Shown: positions 11,801-29,439 of the stretch, one piece after another
Position numbering within the stretch: position 1 is the stretch's first letter
Layout of the letters: every line of letters begins with the position of its first letter
Origin: Balanoglossus misakiensis
Lineage: Eukaryota > Hemichordata
Direction: 5' to 3'
Assembly: GCA_040954595.2 (NCBI GenBank)
Contig: CM082581.2
Coordinates: forward strand, 10,106,001 to 10,170,000
DNA: 64,000 nt
Made by a program: the position numbers and the translations under genes
Notes under the pieces: model-generated
What the model was told of the DNA's origin: nothing
Seen by the model: only the letters and a program-made list of their open reading frames with translations
Databases searched by the model: none

Positions 11801-14257
11801 ATCATCACAGTTCGGTGGCGCAAACAATGACAACATATCCTCTTCAGCATAGTATGAACTGGTGTTTGTGTTTGCACTGTCAGATTTTGTCTCTGTGAGG
11901 TGGAAATATAAATTACATACACTATTTAGTACCTCTGAACCTGTCTTGGAAGAAAACTTTGGAATATGTCTAGGGGCTCAGGGTTATAAGAATATTGCAA
12001 CCAACTCAATGTCTGAACATGTTTCACAGGCAAAGCCATACCAGAAATTCTAAATAGATGCTGCAGAAGATTCACCATCACTAACCTTCACTATCAGAAC
12101 CACTGTCGGCTACACAAAACAGCACATCGTCATCAGGGGCACTGTCATGAAGATCGCTTTCTTCCCCATCAACATTCGCTCTTGAACCACTGAAAACTGA
12201 CAAGTAGTTTTCACCGTCTTCTTCCGAACCACTACTTTTGGGCTCCTCCTTGATCCTTGTGAGGAGAATGGATTCCAAGGTATCCTCCGCAGATCCATCT
12301 GACTTGGCTGCATCGCCATCGTCATCTTCTGAATGTGGTTCTTCCTGCTGCTCATCTAAACTTGTTTTCTCGTGCGACTTCTCACATTCCACAGTGTCCC
12401 CACCACCATCATGGCTGCTTTTAACATCTGATGGAACGGGTGACGATGAAAATGGGGACGCTCTCACCTTGTTACTTTGTTTGTTCGGTGACTGCAAGGT
12501 GGTTCCGACAGGGCTGGCAAGAGCCTTGGATGAGCCCAGGTTACCCTGCTTCAGTAAAGTCTTGGGAGATCTTGGAAGTGGCGACTTTTCAAGTGGTGGA
12601 AAATGGCTGCTTGTATGTGGAGACAGACCCAAACTGCCGGCTTGATTCGTACATCTCACCTCATCTGCAGTTGCTCTATCACCAAAATGGCTTCCTGAAA
12701 GATCCAAAACAGAGAACGTTACGACCAATGGCACCGATACACAAGGGTAAAAGTCACAAATTGTTCTACAGCAGTTTTTGTGTGGATAAATCTTGCAAAG
12801 GCTATTATAGGCTAACCTGATGTCACATCACCATCAATCCCAGTTGAAAAGTCTGCAATGTTCTGCTTGTACACAGTGCCAGCTTGGGATTGAGAGTTGC
12901 TTGCTGACGCAGGAAGCCCACCGCCGTCAAAATTACATCTCTGCACAGCAAGTTTGGTGACTCGCGTCGGTAGAGGTGGAACCTTGAAGTTGCCGACCAT
13001 ATTTGCGTTGGATTGGCCGGCTGAAGTCTGTGATGGAGGTAGCGATGGCGAAGGTAACTGTTGTGGTGGCGGTCGTAACCGAGGAGGTGATGGTGGTCGT
13101 GGTGGTGGTGCTACTGTGATTGTTTTCACAATCTTCCCGGCATATTTCTTGGTGGAAATTACCCTGTGACCGTTGTTGATACTGACCGATATCTCAGGTT
13201 TGCGTCCAAGGAACGTGCCAGACTTGGTATTGACTACAGTGCCTGCTCCATCAGAGAAACCAGAATTCTGATCAGTTCCTCCACTGGCAATGACAGCGTG
13301 TGCATCTTTAAAACTGTTCCAGAGTTCATTTTCTGAAGGCGTGAAACAACAACACACACACACACACACACACATATGATGAGCCCACTAATGTAAACAC
13401 ATGAATGAACTCAAACCATGTTTGTCTCAAGCAGAGTGGAGCTACACTCTCATAAAGTGAGAAAATCAAAGTTAAACTTGTGGCAACCATACTATAGAAT
13501 TTCGTCTATTTGTAATAATACAAATTCCTCACCTGGATTACACTCTTTCTTTGTTGGTTGACTGCGTGACAATGTAGATGGTTTGGCTGATGCTTGTTTC
13601 TCTCTTCTGATTTCATCCAATGTTTTTATTTTAATATGGGACAGATCATCTGCAAAGTGAGGGGTAGTACTAATTCAATGTGAGTGGAAAAAAGGGTCAA
13701 TTAGAGTCTTCGTAATTGATCAGTGATTTAGTCAATCAATCAATCAATCAATTGATTAGTGATAATACTGCTTTAATCAATCAATCAATTAATTAATCAA
13801 TAAAAAAGAGGACATGTTAATCAATCAACTTATTTATTTATCAATACAGATGATTTAATAAATCAATCAATCAATCGAACAAAAGTAGCCACACTTGATG
13901 TAATGAAATGAATAACCAATGTCAATTGCAAATGTACATTTAGGGCCACTCAAGTGTATGCTAATTACGTGCGTGCCCTACACGCCCACTTTTCACACGT
14001 GGTGAAATGAATTACGCTGGAGACGGAGAAGCTCCGTCGCTTGTTTATGTTTTCCTCCGAATTTAAGTTATATTCTAACAGTTTTTAAGAAAATAGAATA
14101 ACTTACCTTTCTTCTGCCAATGATATTTGGATTTTACTCTTTCAGTATATTCAGTATTTCCGTAGTAAGTATACGGATTTTGTTCCCACGGTGTGTTTCT
14201 TCTTTTCTGAAGGACATTTCTCAAATCGGTCGTTTTAGTTTTACCTTTCTTCGGCAT
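5834..14257 (-). CDS. Large PPR/TPR-like helical-repeat protein, possibly TOPAZ1-like
   Basis: Seventeen exons read without a break: 14107-14257, 13533-13649, 12817-13332, 12086-12694, 11751-11892, 11244-11616, 10879-11049, 10610-10704, 10296-10455, 10058-10141, 9754-9902, 9066-9582, 8738-8915, 8176-8430, 7808-7957, 6178-7571 and 5834-6013. Total 5241 nt, 1746 aa. The N terminus (to ~640) is disordered: basic MPKKGKTKTT, a KIKTLDEIRREKQ motif (~60-72), a proline-rich stretch (~155-185), then a Ser/Glu/Asp-rich stretch. From ~640 to 1300 it is helical and repeat-like. The clearest repeats are two 35-residue PPR-type units opening exon 16 (NTYSSLLNDL... ETLSSLILGV). The last 400 residues are Pro/Gly-rich and end FRPH. 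Length and layout suit TOPAZ1, a germ-cell protein of ~1690 aa in human, but I cannot confirm this from memory. No catalytic motif is seen. It is divergent from FHIP2. Confidence 0.75.
13345..13373. repeat. (AC)n microsatellite
   Basis: An uninterrupted AC run of about 11 units lies just upstream (minus-strand sense) of the 12817-13332 exon acceptor, in the second intron of the large minus-strand gene. Confidence 0.9.
13731..13877. repeat. Imperfect (ATCA)n tetranucleotide repeat
   Basis: Blocks of ATCA/TCAA units in intron 1 of the large minus-strand gene, interrupted by AT-rich sequence. The same unit recurs at 25800-25848. Confidence 0.85.
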
Positions 14258-14859
14258 GTTACTGTCTATTATAATTACCTCTTCCTCGAACGGTTTCAAA
14301 CCTTGTAAACTTCCAAAGATGTGATATGTAACACTGGAAGTATTTGCCCAGATTTACACGAAGTTTCGAGTAAAATTGTTTCCAATACAAAATATTAGAA
14401 AGTCGCGATCTCGCGTGATTCGCGTTTGCCTGGCTGATCTACAAGGAAAACACGCCCTCAGCGATCAGACTTACAACTTCTCTGTCAAGCTTATCGAAAA
14501 TAATGTCAAGGCTTCAGTCGTTATGATATTTTTTACACTTGATTGCTTTTTAAGTTATAAAAATAATCATCGTAGTTTTTTTTTAATGTCCATGGTAATA
14601 AAACGGTTTTCTTCGACACAAAAGTATCAGATAGGCAGCCATAGGAAATCAACGCAAGTCATAATTGGAGGAAAGAAACAAACGAGGTTCAGATGAGAAA
14701 GTAAACACGTAGAAGAGTCGGAAGTGGGAAGTCAGCGATAGATTTCATGGACTGTCGTTGATTTCGTCGAAGCCTGTGTCATTTCTCTTTACTATTCTCA
14801 GCATCTTTGCCCAATGTCATGCGATCTCGGTGGAAACGGTACGATCCGACTGTGTGAAA
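14258..14859. promoter_or_regulatory. Divergent promoter region, large gene/FHIP2
   Basis: 602 bp between the two start codons. It contains a CG-rich patch near 14401-14430 with TCTCGCG-type sequence and an ETS-type CGGAAGTG at 14719-14726. Both are common in TATA-less housekeeping promoters. No good TATA box is seen. The role is inferred from arrangement and motifs. Confidence 0.55.
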
Positions 14860-20660
<5,801 letters not shown>

Positions 20661-21003
20661 GCCGTGGCGACTGCCAGTCTGGAAATTGTGCTTGAAGTGA
20701 GGAACACATATTGTGTGACAGCTCAAAAACTGTGAACACCGATTTACAAGCCCTGAAGCCCAGCCCAGTGATTAACCATGTGTGCCCAAAACTCGTGGAG
20801 ATCGCAAACAGGATTCCATTTATGTTACAACAAGTGCACCTCATTCTTGTTTTGAGCCTGTTATAGCTTATGGTTTTGTCATAGTTTTATTTCACAGAAA
20901 TGTATGTGTATAACATGTGACTTTGAACATAAACGTGGTATTTTAATGGTATGGTTTAGAAGATTATGGAAAGGGCTGGTTGCATGAAGAGAGTGAATTG
21001 TAC

Positions 21004-21009
21004 AATAAA
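21004..21009 (+). terminator. Candidate FHIP2 poly(A) signal
   Basis: AATAAA 344 bp after the FHIP2 stop codon. Confidence 0.5.
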
Positions 21010-21427
21010 TTATTTATTCACTATTTTAATACTATTTTATTTTAATATGGAGTCTGCAGTCTCTGACAGTAACAGTACAACTCCTTGTGTTATTGGAAAT
21101 CTTTTACCATCAGCAGCTCACAGCGGCCAGTTAAAATTTTAAACCCTTTTATGTATCACTGCAATTGGATTATTTACATGAGGTGTACTTTACAGTATTT
21201 TAGTGTTCTACCAAAGATAGATTCTGCACTGACAAACTTTTGAAATGTCAAATCATGCCAGAGGATATTATTTGTCAACCAAATTACATTATTTTCAGCA
21301 TTAGATATAGGAGGGCAATGTAGTCACTGTGAGATTCTCTATTCATCATGTGAAATTTCAAGATAATATACTGTAGTGGAAGTATATGATACAGTATAAG
21401 GGAAAAAGACGTTTTTGACTGTGCCTA

Positions 21428-22760
21428 GCGCCATCAACGTCATATAACGATATTAACAGACCACTACTGCATATTTGCAGGTATTCACTGTAGATGGCGC
21501 TGTGTATGATTAATTTGAACATTGTGCAAGTTGTAAAATGACGCAAATGGGGAATCTATGGGGACAGACTACTTACGTTAAAACCGTTATTTTTGTAACA
21601 AATAAAGCGCCGGTTTCTTCCTCTAGCTATCATGTGTGTGTTTGTTATATTACGCCTTTGCTCCTCTTGGATTCAGAATGAAACCCGAAACTCCAAAAAA
21701 TAAGCAAAAAGAGCATATTATGTCTAAGACTGAGCTCCTTTTCTAGCCTCGTACTACTGTCGTAAACTTTTTCACAATTCACACTTTTAATGAGCGTTCG
21801 CCTGGTACATAAAATTCCTTTTAAAATAATACAGAACAACTCGAGAAAACAAGATAGGCCAAGCCAGTAACAAGTGTATCCGAACGTCTCCCATGCCCTG
21901 TGATGTCATTCACAAGGCCCAATCTGCCAAAAGCTAGTCTATAAACAAGTCATCGATCTGAAGAAATTCTATCACCAAATTCCTAAACGTATTGTCTGAA
22001 AACTGAACATTTCTAAATCGTCAATAGAAGGGAACGAATCATATGCCTAGTACGTATCCAACGGAAAACTCAGCAGATAAAGAAACTGCTGTCAAATTTA
22101 CTATACATCGGGGTATTTTTTTCTTATACATATTTACAACTCCTTTGATAATCAGAAAGGAAAACTGACAACTACAGCAACATGACGCAATTCCAGAGAG
22201 GAGTAGTGTCACGGTACATGAACCCATTTGCGTCAGAAACTATCGGCGAAAACGTGACGTTCATTTTCGCATTTTACCACGTTGAGTGGCTGGGGTCCAG
22301 TCTCTATTCAAATTTCCATGGTTACACAATGACAGCGCGTCAGAGGTGCGTAATGTTATCCAGCCGAGTTTTTTTTCTGTACACGGTTGTATTCGGCGCT
22401 GCATAAAATGACCACCGGGTTTAGTTTCAATCCTGAGAAATATCGGGGTTTTTAAACAAAAAATGCTTTTAAAAACTCCAAAGATACAATTTTGATAATT
22501 TCATCATAATTTTTGTACACCTCATAATGAGAATATCCCAAGGAAAACCTGCAAACCAAATATCAAAGCAATCTGACAAGTGAATTGAGAACAAACTTTT
22601 TGTACTGTTAGGCAAGAGTATCACAAAATGCGGCTAGTTTGCATCATTTTTGGTAAAACCATCATTTGAAGAACATTCCACGCATAAACTCACACCAGCA
22701 TATAGCTTTTTTAGCATAGCGCCATCTAGCTATCCGTAAAATGACCGACTAGGGGGCGCT
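21428..22760. promoter_or_regulatory. Cluster of four CTCF-like core motifs
   Basis: Cores fitting (A/T)G(A/G)(G/T)GGCGC lie at 21428-21436 (minus), 21492-21500 (plus), 22719-22727 (minus) and 22751-22759 (plus). The last, with its flank CGACT at 22746-22750, matches the 14-base CTCF consensus at 13 positions. The rest of the region is AT-rich, so the clustering stands out. Binding and boundary function are inference. Confidence 0.4.
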
Positions 22761-25542
22761 CGATCATTACGTGCGTTATAATACGGAGTGGATGCCCGGC
22801 GACATGATGCCCGAACGGAACTGCATGTACCGCTTCTGCTGACGACAATAATTTGCGAACAAATTTCCGGTGGAAATCGAATGTTAATTCCAACTTAACG
22901 ACAGTGTCTAAATCATGAACAAAACAGTGTTTGAATTGATCGATCATATTTATTGCACTCTGCATCAACCTCGAAAGGTATTAAGGCGTAAAACGAACAA
23001 ATCAAACGTTTCGTACAAACACATTCTATTATTCCTATAACAAATAATAATTACACGGAACAATTATAAACGGATAAAAGTCATATTTGCTGACATATTT
23101 TCTTGAATGAAATCTGCAATAAAACATTTCGAATTCACAGTGGGTACTTTCTCATCACGGGCAATTTCCATGCCCTACGTAAATCGCATCTAATAAGCGC
23201 TCTTCAACTGTCTACGTCATCGCCGCGTGTACGTCATACACGGGGCTATTATAAACACACGTTCACGTATTTTCGATAAATTGGACATATCTTAGTGCTG
23301 TAAACACACACAAAATGGAACCATCAAAACATTCTTGGTGAATTTCAGAAATAACAAAACCCTGCAACATCCATTCTGCATCTTTGCGAAAATGCCTAGA
23401 GGGGGAGCGCGCGTTCTAAAAACACATGGTTTGACGAAAAAATGAGAAATGTTTTGACAACGTAATGAAATATCAACAAAGAAAACAGAGACGCAAACAT
23501 GTTTTGGCTGTTACAAGTAGACATTAAAAATATCTTTCCTACTGACAATGTTGGCGTGTTGGGAGACATAATTCGCGATGTATCGTCACAAAAAGTCTCA
23601 ACACCAGTTTAGTTCCAAACAGGTGGTATAAATGTGCGGGTTTCTCCAACAAACAAAAAACATCGATAATCATACCCGGTGTGTTAAAATTACAGTATTT
23701 CCTACCCACATTTATGGATAAAGAAAATATCACACGTATATTTAGTCCGTGGACGGGTGTTAAAACAAGTCTGGAGAAAAACTTAACGCATGATTTCATG
23801 CCCAGGTACCAGTCTATCAGGGTTTTTTGTTTGTTTTCTATAAATGAAATATGTTAATTTTGACATTTCCAAAGACAACACAGATCTTTTCATCTTATCG
23901 CAGACAACGAATAATTCAATTCAAAATCCATACGGGAACTTTTTTCACACGATCTCACACCACTGTAACCTCATCTACCAGACACAGGATTTCGTTTTGT
24001 TTTTTTACAACACCATTACATACAATATACCGCTAACTTGAACTTTGTAAAAATTCCCAGAAGTTTTGAACCCGCTCCCTCTATTTTCATTCACCTACAA
24101 AATTACATTTCACTTTTTTTCTGCTTGTATAGCTCATACAAGCTAAACACCACCATAACTGCCAGAAATCAAAATCAGAAAGTACATTTTCTCTTCCAGC
24201 AGTGTCTCTCCCTGCTCCCTTGCAATTTTCCTGGAAGTGAAGCCAACACTGGCCTTGCACTCTACTGCACTTTACGGTCATTTCCTCGAAGAAAGTACGA
24301 TTACCTATATAAAATCCAAAAATGAAACGTCCTTTAATCAACTGCTTCTTCGCCTATCTGAAAGGGTCACATTATGGGACCAACCCCTCCAGTCTGCAAT
24401 ACAAGCACAACTACTACGAATTATTGATGCGTGCTGTTTTCTTTTTCCCCCTTTGTCAACTGGAGAGACAGACAGATGACAACCATTTAAAACACAATAC
24501 AGAAAGATTTGCTACTGTAGCCCTGTGCCACTCATTCAATCTTGTCCTTGGAATTGATTTTAATCTGTGACAGGACGTCAAACCACTGGAAAGGCAACTT
24601 GCCCGAGTAGGGCCCTTGTGATGGCCAGATGACGTCTTAACTGCGGCAACATCTCGGTGATGTGCGGGAAGAGACACTTGAGTTATCAATAACAGACACT
24701 TCCGACAACTGACGACATGACACAAGGATGGTATTTGACACAGACAAAAGACACCTGAAGGGAAAATCTTCTCATCATCACTGTGAATTCAGACCTAAAA
24801 TAGACCGTTGATCGGTCGGCCAGTTAGCTTTACATACTAAGAGATTTGCACTGACCAGTACGGTGTTTCGACCACTGATCGGATAAATTTCGACTGACCA
24901 ATCAGAGAGAATAAATTTACAGGGTTTTCTTTGGGTGACATTACAACATCTGAAGGACAATTAATAGAAGAAAAGAAAACGAGTCTATTGCACTTTTTTC
25001 TGGTTGTCCATAATTGCTCCAGAGACCACTTAAAGAGGTCTATGGTTACTCACACTTTCCACACAACTCGGTCATCTTCTGTGGCATGGTCTGATCGTAT
25101 ATCTGATCATATACATTGCCTATCTGCTTTAAATCTGTTGATGACCTGTGAATACTCTGTAATGACCATGATCAGATCACATGATCAGTGGGTTTTTTCC
25201 TGTGTTTTTTTGTTTGTTTGTTTTATGAAAACGTGACTGGTGCTGCATGTCTGATTCACCCCAATGAGTTCAATATATGGCCCAGGGGAATGGCATTGTA
25301 TTCTGGGCCACGATACAAAAAATTATCAATTATGGAATGTGAGCATTCATTGTGACCAGATCCATTTCATTAATCTACAAAACAATCTAACATTTCTCAT
25401 TTGGACATTTGCGAGCTGTTTCTCAATTAGGTCTGTACAGTGGGCGTCACATGGTCGAGTGATCCCACAGTACAATTACCATCATGAATGCCCTTAAGGA
25501 AATTGATTTTTTTTTACTTAAATGATGATGAATTGTGTTTCA

Positions 25543-25548
25543 TTTAAT
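25543..25548 (-). terminator. Candidate BIN3 poly(A) signal (ATTAAA variant)
   Basis: ATTAAA on the minus strand (TTTAAT as written), about 295 bp past the BIN3 stop codon. Confidence 0.3.
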
Positions 25549-25713
25549 AATGATTAATTAAAGGGACAATGTTTCTCTCTTCTTCTTTTTTTTTTTTTGA
25601 GTTTCTTCATGAATTTTGTTGGGTTGGGAATGCGACCAGAGAATCCTCCTGATGACAATTCGGGTGTCAATCATCCAGCTTTGTGCTGGATTAAGCCAGG
25701 TGGTAGTAGGGCT

Positions 25714-25740
25714 GGGGTGGGGTGGGGGTGGGGGTGGGGG
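25714..25740 (+). other. Predicted G-quadruplex
   Basis: Five runs of four or five G separated by single T (25714-17, 25719-22, 25724-28, 25730-34, 25736-40). Single-base loops make this a near-ideal parallel quadruplex. It sits about 100 bp past the BIN3 stop. BIN3 is transcribed from the minus strand, so the G-rich strand is its template. Confidence 0.8.
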
Positions 25741-25799
25741 AAGATCTGAGGATTTCAAATACAAAATAAATAATGTTAGGGAAAGATGTGGGAACAGCT

Positions 25800-25800
25800 G

Positions 25801-25848
<48 letters not shown>
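25800..25848. repeat. (ATCA)12 microsatellite overlapping the BIN3 stop codon
   Basis: Perfect ATCA array of about 12 units. Read on the minus strand it is (TGAT)n, and its first unit supplies the TGA that ends BIN3 (25842-25844). Confidence 0.95.
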
Positions 25849-25849
<1 letters not shown>

Positions 25850-28800
25850 CCACCACAATGGAGAGTGCTCTGATGTTGTTCAATTTCTGGTGCAACTGAT
25901 CTTCGTAATTTTCGTTGGTGATTGTCATCGTCTGGTCATCGCACAACTGTCCAGACATCTCGTCGAAAAGCTTATAAGCCTCTGTGTAGTATTCGATCTG
26001 CAAAAACAAAAATTAAGAACGCTTTCATTTTGAGTACCCGATCTGACATCGTTTCATTTACCAGGTAGAATTGTAGAATTTTAAGTACATGTAGTGATGA
26101 TCAACATTTCAACTACACTTCTCGATGACTCAGTTTTCAGGAGAGAAGTTTTCAGCAGAACAATCTACAGGTAGTTCACCTGCATCTACGTTTTTCTCTC
26201 CCTTCCTTTTTGCCCTTAATGACCATCGAACCTTTGCCCACACACGTCTCTGTCCCACATACCCACTATAAGGTTTCAGCCCCCAATTATTTCTTGCAAA
26301 TGGCAGATTAGTAAATAATTGACATCATCAGAGTAGGTGGACCAAAAACCTTTTCCTGCCGTTTCTCAAGCATATTTCTGTTGTCACATGTATTCCACTC
26401 AGTCGGACATGAATGTAATTTTTTTTTCTCTTTTGGTCACATGTACCGACCACCTCAAGGGCACTGGGGACAGCAGAAGAATACGACTAAAAGTCTGAAA
26501 ACTACAAGAAAATGTGGTGAAAATATTCACATAGCCTAGATACCGCACCAGGGGAGTTTTTCCCCCCACAGACACCCACACTTTTTGTTTGATGTTTTGC
26601 CTACACTGTAGTCCGGAAGAACGGTTGAAGGCAGATGTTGGTGGGATGAAGGATTTGTTGGAGTTTCCATTTCACAGTTCGTTGCATAAACCTTCTAGCG
26701 TGCACACACACCCCGCTTACAAAATATTTACTCTTTCTGTAAATGTTAAAGAGACTGTTCCAATCTTCTCCCCCTCATTCTGTAAGTTACAGGAACACAG
26801 GTCACAATGCGAAAGAGAGAGAGTTAGTGACATGGCCTTTCTATGGCTTGCCTGGGACATTTGAGAAATATTCAGCTCTCTGTCGAGGAAATTAACCACA
26901 CAAGATTTTGATTGAAGAGGGTGAAAAACATGTTAAGCAGACATGAAACAATCTTGAAACACTTCAGAATGGTAAGTTTTCTTCATTTTTTTTTATCACA
27001 TTCTGTCAGAATCTGCAGCAAACTGTCTGAAGACTTGCCCGAGATAAAATGGGAATTAAGGCACCACAAACATCAAGCAACGGGCGTAAGTTAAAAACAC
27101 ATGACTCATGCCAGAAACCAGGAAGCAAGACAGTCTATGGGTTGCAAACAACAAAACATCCCCCTTCTTCCTCCCAGCATTTTCTCCTAATAATTAACTT
27201 TCGAAACAACACCAATCAATGACACATCTTTGCGATTTCTTCAACGACGTCCAACCACACAAAATCCATGGATCAGGTTTCAAAACCCCACAGTGTACTA
27301 CAAATGCTATCAACAGCTCACCCAGACATACTGATCATGATTGCTTGTAATGTATGGGTGTACGTGCCATAGGTGGGTTTTTAATGTAAAAAAAAATTGT
27401 TGTGCCAAAATGTTAACCCTTAAACCACTGATTTGAGATTGTTGAACAACAGGAAAAGTTCTGGTACTCTTAACTAAATATTTCTTCTTAATCTTGCCTA
27501 GAGTACGGACAAATAGGAAAAAAATTGTAGTCTATAAAGTCTAACTGCATCATGCCATGTTAATTCTATAATGACACTAATTCTAGATGTGAGAATTCCA
27601 GCCTCACCAAAAGTATTCTGATTTTCACTGTTGGCAACGGGAAACATCTCAAAAGGGTGATTTTAAACATGAAGTCTAGGTTTAAACTAACCACAAACCA
27701 ATGATGTAATAATTGCACTGACACTGAGTTTTTGAAACACTGGAATCTGGATGAAACCGGAAAGTGAGCATGAAGTTTTTTACAAATGCTTCCAACATCC
27801 ACAATGTCTAGTCATTTGCGAAACTGCACACCCCACAAAGCTTCATCAATTTCATGTTCTTTTCATCTTATTTTTCACAAAAATGTCATCGAATCATCCT
27901 GCGCGTTTTAATCATAGACCGCAACAAGCACTGACATATAGCGAGTTCAGGAAAACCTCAGGCAGTTCTACCTGATATCAAATTTAAGATGATTTCCAAA
28001 ATATCCATTCCCTTAACCGCTATGCATTGGCAAACCATGTAGACTTTTTAAAAACAAGAGAAGTTCACTGTGCTGTTTGGTGTTGAATACATTTTCTGCC
28101 ATTTTACAAAGACATATTTCTCTCTCTCTCTACACATGGAGAAATCTAGAAAATGTGCCTTGCTTGGGAAGACCGTGGGTGTTCCATACTTTCGATCCGA
28201 CATACATGTATGACTAACTGAAAAACTTCTGCTGCGTCAGGGATCAAGGGGGGAGGGGGCAGTGGAAGGTAACGGCAGTGACAGCCATACTCTGACGTGG
28301 CATTTTGGATGCGATCGACCGGTACATTGATGCGGGTGCAGCCATCTGATATGGCCTGCCACGGCCTCTCTGCAAAGACCAATTACCCAAGTCATAAACC
28401 CCAAAAAACCTTCCCCTCTACACGACAATGAATTGTACATATTCCACACAGAAAATGATTATGAGAATTAAGGACTGCCATTTAGCAAATTTGACTGATT
28501 AAAAATTCATGTTCTGAAATAGACCACAACACAATTAATTAATTGGTTCACGTACATATCAGTATTGATTCAAATGTATGTCTGAGTGCCGAGTTTAATA
28601 TAATAATGGTCACAATGCATGATTGCACATAAAAACAAAAGAGTCACAACTCAATGATTATCAGTTTCTGCTAGCAACAGTTCCGAGGTCTGACCGGTTT
28701 ATGTACAGTCTGTATTGCTTGGGCAGAGATGCCTCATTTTTTCAGGTTTAACACCTTGGAAAAGGCTTCAGATGTTAAAGTTGGCTAAATTTTATCACGG

Positions 28801-29391
28801 CCAAAACACAGATGCAAGAACTTCAGTTACTCAAAAAAAAAACCTTAGAAGGCCACACATTAATTTTCTATAGTGCTTGTAGTTCAACCTTTTAAGTTTT
28901 GTTTTACTTCAGGCCACAAATGCTAGATAGAGTAAAAGACTAACATAAATGGGAACCATATATGTGCCGCTTCGAAGAATCTGTCCCAGCCCACATGGAT
29001 GTGTGGGTTTTTTTGACAGATTAAACATCAGAGGCCAAATCATGCAGAATCATCAAAGACTGGCCCAAACGCCCACATTATGAGTCTTCTGAAATTTGGA
29101 AAAGGTCAGGTGGTAATGTCCATGTGATAACCAAGAATACAAGGTGCTAGGTTTGAAAGTTGGCTTATAGAAAATCAAGAGGTTTTATAAACTTTCAACT
29201 TGTCATTTCATGTTTTCTTTAGCTCATTCTACTGTGATTCCGGCACAATTTCACTTTTTTCAACCATTTCAATCCCATGGAAAGTAATCTTTTCAAGTAA
29301 ATCTGCACCACAGATGCTGACATCATGAGTTGCACTTTCTCTCTCTCTCTGTCTCTCTCTCTCTTGACTGTCTATCAATCTCTGTCTCTCA

Positions 29392-29439
<48 letters not shown>

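Larger units (their letters stand above)
20661..25841. other. Intergenic region between convergent FHIP2 and BIN3
   Basis: 5.2 kb with no recognisable gene. It holds the FHIP2 3' UTR, a cluster of CTCF-like cores (21428-22760), AT-rich unique sequence, a strong G-quadruplex motif (25714-25740) and the BIN3 3' end. The open frames in it are short and unlike any family I know. Confidence 0.6.

Noticed and set aside
14758-14859. In-frame N-terminal extension of FHIP2 with a hydrophobic stretch resembling a signal peptide
   Set aside because: The family begins at MFxKF, found at 14860. A cytosolic dynein-adaptor subunit should not have a signal peptide, so the extension is probably 5' UTR.
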